From positions 1 to 15,455 of the forward strand of contig JAUVYQ010000056.1 in NCBI GenBank assembly GCA_030603035.1: a stretch of 15,455 nt of DNA. The letters run 5' to 3'. The number at the start of each line of letters is the position of its first letter. The first letter of the stretch is position 1. The position numbers and the translations under genes were made by a program. The notes beneath the pieces are model-generated. The model made no database searches and had not been told where the DNA came from. It saw only the letters and a list, made by a program, of their open reading frames with translations. The stretch is from Phycisphaerae bacterium (GTDB taxonomy: Bacteria; Planctomycetota; Phycisphaerae; Sedimentisphaerales; SG8-4). Shown here one piece after another: positions 12,157-15,455 of the stretch.

Positions 12157-12957
12157 CTATTCTGCATTTTCCTCTACACTTTGCTGCGGTTCTTGTTGTT
12201 TTTCGAAGTTCTTCACAAGTGCGCCTAACCTCATTTTGACCGTGACAATATCATCCTCGACGAGCATTTGAATCTTGCCCCTGCCAAGATTAATGTGGCT
12301 AAAATCGACGCCGGCCGGCTCACTCAGTCTTGTCGCCAGCACAGGCGAGGAGTCCAATTTAACCAAAACAGTCTCCAGTGCCTGATTGATAAGCATCCCG
12401 CCGGTGTCAAGCATTTTATTGTCCGAGCTGACTTCGTCTATGTCCCTGCGGACGTTCGCCAAGACCTGTTTTAGTATTGCGATTCGCCGTGCGTTCTCAT
12501 CTGTGTAGGGTTTCTCAAGTACCTCACTTTCCAATACCATTTCACAGTCAAAGCGGAGGTGCTTCCTGGGCTCTTCCAAAATATTGGGTCTGTCATCTAC
12601 AATAAAGAGGTACTTGCGCTTTGCCGCAGGCTCGTTCTCGTCGAAAGCAACCATATTGAACCACATCTTGTGGCCTTTTTTCTTCTGTCCCGACACAGCG
12701 ACAACGCTCGTGCTCCGGCTAAGCAGCTCCAATTCGTGTTTATGAATCGCAGTAAGTACATCAGCGGAGCTACTTTCCTTTAGCTTTGTACGGTGGTAGC
12801 GCTGCGAAAGCTGCTCATCATAGGGAGGCCCTTCAGGCTGAAAAAACTCCAAAACAGAACAGCCGTACAAACCTAAGACAACTAAAAGCTGAAAAGTAAA
12901 AGCTAAAAACCATAATTCAAAACTCGAAATTTTACATTTTAGATTTTGGTTTTGCAT
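12157..12957 (-). CDS. lipoprotein of unknown function downstream of ilvC
   Basis: The 266-residue protein begins with a signal peptide ending in lipobox LYGC (Cys33). The mature part is hydrophilic, with helical Glu/Lys-rich stretches and K-R-K-Y-L-F-I-V-D-D in the middle. It ends in a Gln/Glu-rich tail (KQQEPQQSVEENAE). I do not recognise a family. The ATG at 12957 is supported by GGAG 8 bases upstream, placed right after the ilvC stop codon (15-bp gap), so it is probably expressed with the ilv genes. The first ~24 codons are heptamer-repeat DNA: the hydrophobic core FELWFLAFTFQLL is translated repeat, and the lipobox follows in unique sequence. It converges on rnpB with a 54-bp gap and no clear terminator. 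Confidence 0.75.
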   Translation of the reverse strand: MQNQNLKCKISSFELWFLAFTFQLLVVLGLYGCSVLEFFQPEGPPYDEQLSQRYHRTKLKESSSADVLTAIHKHELELLSRSTSVVAVSGQKKKGHKMWFNMVAFDENEPAAKRKYLFIVDDRPNILEEPRKHLRFDCEMVLESEVLEKPYTDENARRIAILKQVLANVRRDIDEVSSDNKMLDTGGMLINQALETVLVKLDSSPVLATRLSEPAGVDFSHINLGRGKIQMLVEDDIVTVKMRLGALVKNFEKQQEPQQSVEENAE

Positions 12958-12979
12958 TCTTCGCTCTCCGTTTTACACT
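12882..12979. repeat. degenerate 7-bp repeat tract across the ilvC stop and lipoprotein start
   Basis: There are fourteen heptamers in register, for example CTAAAAG (12882), CTGAAAA (12889), GTAAAAG (12896), CTAAAAA (12903), TTTACAT (12931), TTTAGAT (12938) and CTTCGCT (12959). The last unit contains the final Val codon and stop of ilvC. The tract therefore covers the end of ilvC, the ribosome-binding site, and the first 25 or so codons of the lipoprotein. Confidence 0.75.
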
Positions 12980-13977
12980 TCTTTGGAATCGATCCACTTC
13001 ATCATCTTGCGCAATTCTCTTCCAACTGTTTCCAGTTGGCAGTCGTGGTCTTTTTCGTATAGCTCTTTAAACTTTTTCAAGCCACTCCTGTACTCGTTTA
13101 CCCATTCTTCAGCGAATTCGCCGGACGTAACCTCCGATAGTATCTTTTTCATTTCCGCTCTGGTTTGCTCGGTGATAATCCTCGACCCACGAGTCAGGTC
13201 GCCGTACTCAGCGGTGTTGGATATGCTGTATCTCATATAGCTCATTCCGCCCAGATACATAAGGTCAACTATCAGTTTCACCTCGTGCATACATTCAAAA
13301 TAGGCGATTTCAGGCTGATATCCCGCTTCCACCAGCGTCTGGAAGCCGGCCTTGATAAGTGCCGTTAGACCGCCGCAGAGAATGCACTGCTCACCAAACA
13401 GGTCCGTTTCGGTCTCTTCCTTGTATGTCGTTTCGATAACACCTGCTCGGGCGCCGCCGATTCCGTTTGCCCAGGCAAGGGCAATTTGCTTCGCACCGCC
13501 GGTTGCATCCTGCTGGACAGCTACCAAATTCGGCACGCCGCCGCCTTTTTCGAATTCGCTGCGAACCAGATGTCCCGGCCCCTTCGGAGCAATCATCACA
13601 ACGTTAACATCGTCCGGCGGCACAATATACTTAAAATGAATATTAAAGCCGTGACAAAAACCAAGCGTCTGACCAGCTACTAAATTGGGAGCAATTTGCT
13701 GCTTGTAAACTTCTGCCTGAATTTCATCCGGCACGGTTACGATAATCAGCGTCGCACCATCCATAGCTGTTCTTATATCCACCGGCGTAAAGCCGTGCTC
13801 CTGTGCGAGTTTAAAGTTGTCCGTCCCTTCCAGCTCAGCCACAGCCACTTCTATGCCGCTATCGCGCAAATTCAAACTGTGCGCATGGCCTTGACTGCCA
13901 TACCCAACAACCGCAACCTTCTTGCCTTTTAGCGCATCTATCGGGGCATCCTTTTCGTAATAAATTTTTAATGCCAT
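12973..13977 (-). CDS. ilvC: ketol-acid reductoisomerase (class I)
   Basis: IlvC converts acetolactate or acetohydroxybutyrate, by Mg2+-dependent rearrangement and NAD(P)H reduction, to the dihydroxy acids of valine, leucine and isoleucine synthesis. At 334 residues it is the short class I form. The N-terminal Rossmann motif GYGSQG is at 25-30 and the catalytic His109 in FCHGFNIH. Metal ligands are D192 and E196 in ETDLFGEQ, then E228 and E232 in FECMHE. The cofactor loop after the second strand reads [10 protein letters not shown] (46-55), lacking the Arg and Ser residues that normally bind the NADPH phosphate. The ATG at 13977 has AAGGAGAG about 10 bases upstream. The gene follows ilvN after 224 bp and has its own likely promoter. 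Confidence 0.97.
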   Translation of the reverse strand: MALKIYYEKDAPIDALKGKKVAVVGYGSQGHAHSLNLRDSGIEVAVAELEGTDNFKLAQEHGFTPVDIRTAMDGATLIIVTVPDEIQAEVYKQQIAPNLVAGQTLGFCHGFNIHFKYIVPPDDVNVVMIAPKGPGHLVRSEFEKGGGVPNLVAVQQDATGGAKQIALAWANGIGGARAGVIETTYKEETETDLFGEQCILCGGLTALIKAGFQTLVEAGYQPEIAYFECMHEVKLIVDLMYLGGMSYMRYSISNTAEYGDLTRGSRIITEQTRAEMKKILSEVTSGEFAEEWVNEYRSGLKKFKELYEKDHDCQLETVGRELRKMMKWIDSKEV

Positions 13978-14053
13978 AGCTTTAACTCTCCTTATTTTCT
14001 AAATGAAGACTATTATTTTATACCCTTCTCGCCCCTAAAAGCGAACTTTTCAC

Positions 14054-14081
14054 ATTATATTAAAAGCTTTCTGCCAGGCAA
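14054..14081 (-). promoter_or_regulatory. internal sigma70-type promoter for ilvC
   Basis: On the minus strand, TTGCCT (14076-14081) is followed after 16 bp by a perfect TATAAT (14054-14059). The predicted start near 14047 gives a leader of ~70 bases ending in the ilvC ribosome-binding site. No attenuator peptide rich in Ile, Val or Leu is found in this leader. Confidence 0.6.
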
Positions 14082-14091
14082 GGAATTTATA

Positions 14092-14133
14092 GGCGTGCGA
14101 ATCTCGTATTGCGTGTATCGCACGACGAATTCG
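14092..14133. repeat. degenerate 7-bp repeat in the ilvN-ilvC spacer
   Basis: CG dinucleotides recur at exact 7-bp steps (14098, 14105, 14112, 14119, 14126). Read on the minus strand, the units are CGATACA, CGCAATA and CGAGATT, close to the GCGAGAT units before rluD. The tract also contains a 6-bp inverted pair, GTGCGA and TCGCAC. Confidence 0.6.
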
Positions 14134-14159
14134 GTCTATGGCTCTGTTTTTGCCTGCCA

Positions 14160-14224
14160 CGTTAGAAGTTCGCACCGAAAGGGCGGCCCGTCTGTGGCGG
14201 GCTAAGGACGACTTGCTTCTAACG
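14160..14224. repeat. nested palindrome spanning the ilvN stop codon
   Basis: The outer arms CGTTAGAAG (14160-14168) and CTTCTAACG (14216-14224) are perfect. An inner hairpin, GCCCG-TCTGTGG-CGGGC, lies at 14186-14202. The right outer arm is inside the last codons of ilvN, and the ilvN stop codon (14202-14204) lies at the foot of the inner hairpin. There is no U-run after the inner hairpin on the minus strand, so it is not a classic intrinsic terminator. Confidence 0.7.
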
Positions 14225-14699
14225 GAGCCTGCCGCGGCATTGCGATTGTTCCGGTTCTGGCCACGCTTTTAATACCATAAGGCTTGCAAGCATTTATGAA
14301 CGCCTCGATCTTGGCTTCAGGCCCGCTGACTTCGGCCATAACGAACTTTGGGCCGATATCCACGACTTCCCCCTTAAACATTTCTATCAGCGATAAGATT
14401 TCAGGCCGTTTTTCCGGCGGGGCCGAAATCGCTATAAGCATCAAATCGCGGGCTACCACCGGCTGACCAAAAAAATCCTGAACCTTAACAACAGGAACAA
14501 CCTTGGCTAATTGTTTTCGAACCTGCTCAACAACCCTGTCATCGCCGATAACAACAATCGTCATCCGGCTCAAGTCCGGGTCCTCGGTTCGGCCAACAAC
14601 GAGCGAATCAATATTAAACGCCCGGGCGGCAAACATCCCGGCAACATGGGCCAGAACGCCGGGCTTATTTTCAACCAGTGCACTTATTATATGCTTCAT
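14202..14699 (-). CDS. ilvN: acetolactate synthase small (regulatory) subunit
   Basis: IlvN binds the IlvB catalytic subunit, raises its activity and confers feedback inhibition by valine or related amino acids. The N-terminal ACT domain (residues 2-~75) begins HIISALVENKPGVLAHVAGM. The conserved FNIDSLVVGRTEDPDLSRMT follows, with the usual C-terminal domain to ~155 (FVMAEVSGPEAKIEAF, then GIKSVARTG). The length of 165 residues is typical. The last few residues (PLEASRP) go beyond the usual end near A-R-T-G-x-x-A-M and are encoded by one arm of a palindrome. The ATG at 14699 has only a weak ribosome-binding site (AAAGTGG). It starts 26 bp after ilvB, on the same strand. Confidence 0.96.
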   Translation of the reverse strand: MKHIISALVENKPGVLAHVAGMFAARAFNIDSLVVGRTEDPDLSRMTIVVIGDDRVVEQVRKQLAKVVPVVKVQDFFGQPVVARDLMLIAISAPPEKRPEILSLIEMFKGEVVDIGPKFVMAEVSGPEAKIEAFINACKPYGIKSVARTGTIAMPRQAPLEASRP

Positions 14700-14725
14700 T
14701 TTTCATACCACTTTCTAAGCTCAAA

Positions 14726-15455
14726 TCAGATTAACCTTTCCAATATATCAAGCCCGTCCATCTCACTTAGACTTTTGCCGGCCGCAACCATCGGCCAGAC
14801 ATTTTCTTCCCGCTCGATTCTAAAGTCAACAACGCAGGGCTGCTTTTCAGCCAGCATCGCCTTGACGGCCTTGGTAACATCAGCTTTCTTATCAACAGTT
14901 ATCCCGACCGCCCCAAGAGCACGCGCCACGGTTGCATAATCAGGATTGGACAGGTAACTCTTGGAATAACGCTTATTATAGAAAAGCTCCTGCCACTGCC
15001 GAACCATTCCCATATATCCGTTGTTCAAAATACAAACCTTTATTGGCAGCTTGTTCTCAACCGCGGTGCGAAGCTCCGTCATAGTCATATTAAAACTATG
15101 GTCACCGTCAATATCAATAACGGTTTCTGTCGGTCTGGCTACCTGAGCACCTATGGCAGCCGGCAGACCATAGCCCATTGTCCCGAGTCCGCCGGAGCTT
15201 ATAAGCTGCCTGGGCCTGCTGAATCGATAAAACTGAGCAGCCCACATCTGATTTTGCCCGACACCGGTAGTTATAATCGCGCCGCCTCCGGTTTGACGAC
15301 AAATTTCCTCAACGACATACTGCGGCTTAATCGCCGATGAATTCCTGTCATAATTAAATGGAAACTTAGCTTTCCAATCGGCAATTTTCTTAAACCACCG
15401 CTTTCTCTCGCGGAATTCTATTTCCTTAACCAATTCAGCTAATATAACTTTCGCA
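14726..15455 (-). CDS. ilvB: acetolactate synthase large (catalytic) subunit, C-terminal part
   Basis: This is the C-terminal ~243 residues of a family that is normally ~560-600 long; the frame runs open past the window edge, and the TTG at 15433 is internal. The enzyme condenses pyruvate with pyruvate or 2-ketobutyrate using ThDP, Mg2+ and FAD. The ThDP-binding signature is complete: it starts GDHSFNMTMTELRTA and ends about 27 residues later in I-L-N-N. GMVRQWQELFY is the conserved substrate/herbicide-site region (R-Q-W). S-S-G-G-L-G-T-M-G-Y-G-L-P-A-A-I-G-A is the hallmark loop before it. It heads the visible ilvB-ilvN-ilvC-lipoprotein series. Any leader or attenuator would be outside the window. 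Confidence 0.96.
   Translation of the reverse strand, partial: AKVILAELVKEIEFRERKRWFKKIADWKAKFPFNYDRNSSAIKPQYVVEEICRQTGGGAIITTGVGQNQMWAAQFYRFSRPRQLISSGGLGTMGYGLPAAIGAQVARPTETVIDIDGDHSFNMTMTELRTAVENKLPIKVCILNNGYMGMVRQWQELFYNKRYSKSYLSNPDYATVARALGAVGITVDKKADVTKAVKAMLAEKQPCVVDFRIEREENVWPMVAAGKSLSEMDGLDILERLI

Noticed and set aside
14019..14053. Short leader peptide before ilvC (11 codons from a GTG at 14053)
   Set aside because: The GTG lies upstream of the predicted transcription start, and the peptide has no run of Ile, Val or Leu codons or attenuator stems.

Overview
The window looks like chromosomal core DNA from a Gram-negative bacterium, most likely an uncultured member of the Planctomycetota (Phycisphaerae-like). 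The case rests on gene content and style: two lipoproteins with lipobox signals, Asp-Pro-Asn repeats in one lipoprotein tail, a type A RNase P RNA, moderate GC, and many intergenic repeats. This is an inference; there is no 16S or other marker here to prove it. No tRNA, rRNA, CRISPR array, transposase or phage gene is visible.

Layout. 1-1528 (+): the end of a TPR protein, then rluD (23S rRNA pseudouridine synthase). 1589-8133 (-), read right to left: pcm (isoaspartyl repair), a 72-residue two-helix membrane protein, recG (fork-remodelling helicase), trkH and trkA (channel and regulatory subunits of a potassium uptake system), and an MNT/HEPN toxin-antitoxin pair with its own promoter. 8283-9673 (+): a lipoprotein of unknown function and bioD (dethiobiotin synthetase). 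9985-11592 (+): nadB (L-aspartate oxidase, NAD synthesis). 11651-12102 (+): rnpB. 12157-15455 (-), read right to left: ilvB (cut by the window edge), ilvN, ilvC and a second lipoprotein. The ilv genes encode the first two steps of branched-chain amino acid synthesis.

The most unusual signal lies between and at the ends of genes. Six spacers start with or are tiled by degenerate 7-bp units (534-569, 4986-5104, 9674-9687, 9912-9974, 12882-12979, 14092-14133). Several units begin exactly at, or run into, the stop codon of the upstream gene. They then supply the start region of the next gene: the rluD initiation site, a false extension of trkH, and the signal peptide of the lipoprotein after ilvC. 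Three other repeat types are present: a period-8 element before trkA, a MITE/REP-like palindrome before nadB, and a nested palindrome that includes the ilvN stop codon.

Other points worth checking: an 18-bp direct repeat that gives TrkA and the HEPN toxin the same in-frame C-terminus and brackets the toxin-antitoxin module; an IlvC cofactor loop without the usual NADPH-phosphate contacts; a GGC instead of GGU in the presumed tRNA-binding loop of rnpB; and an S1-S4-like four-helix module at the N-terminus of TrkH.
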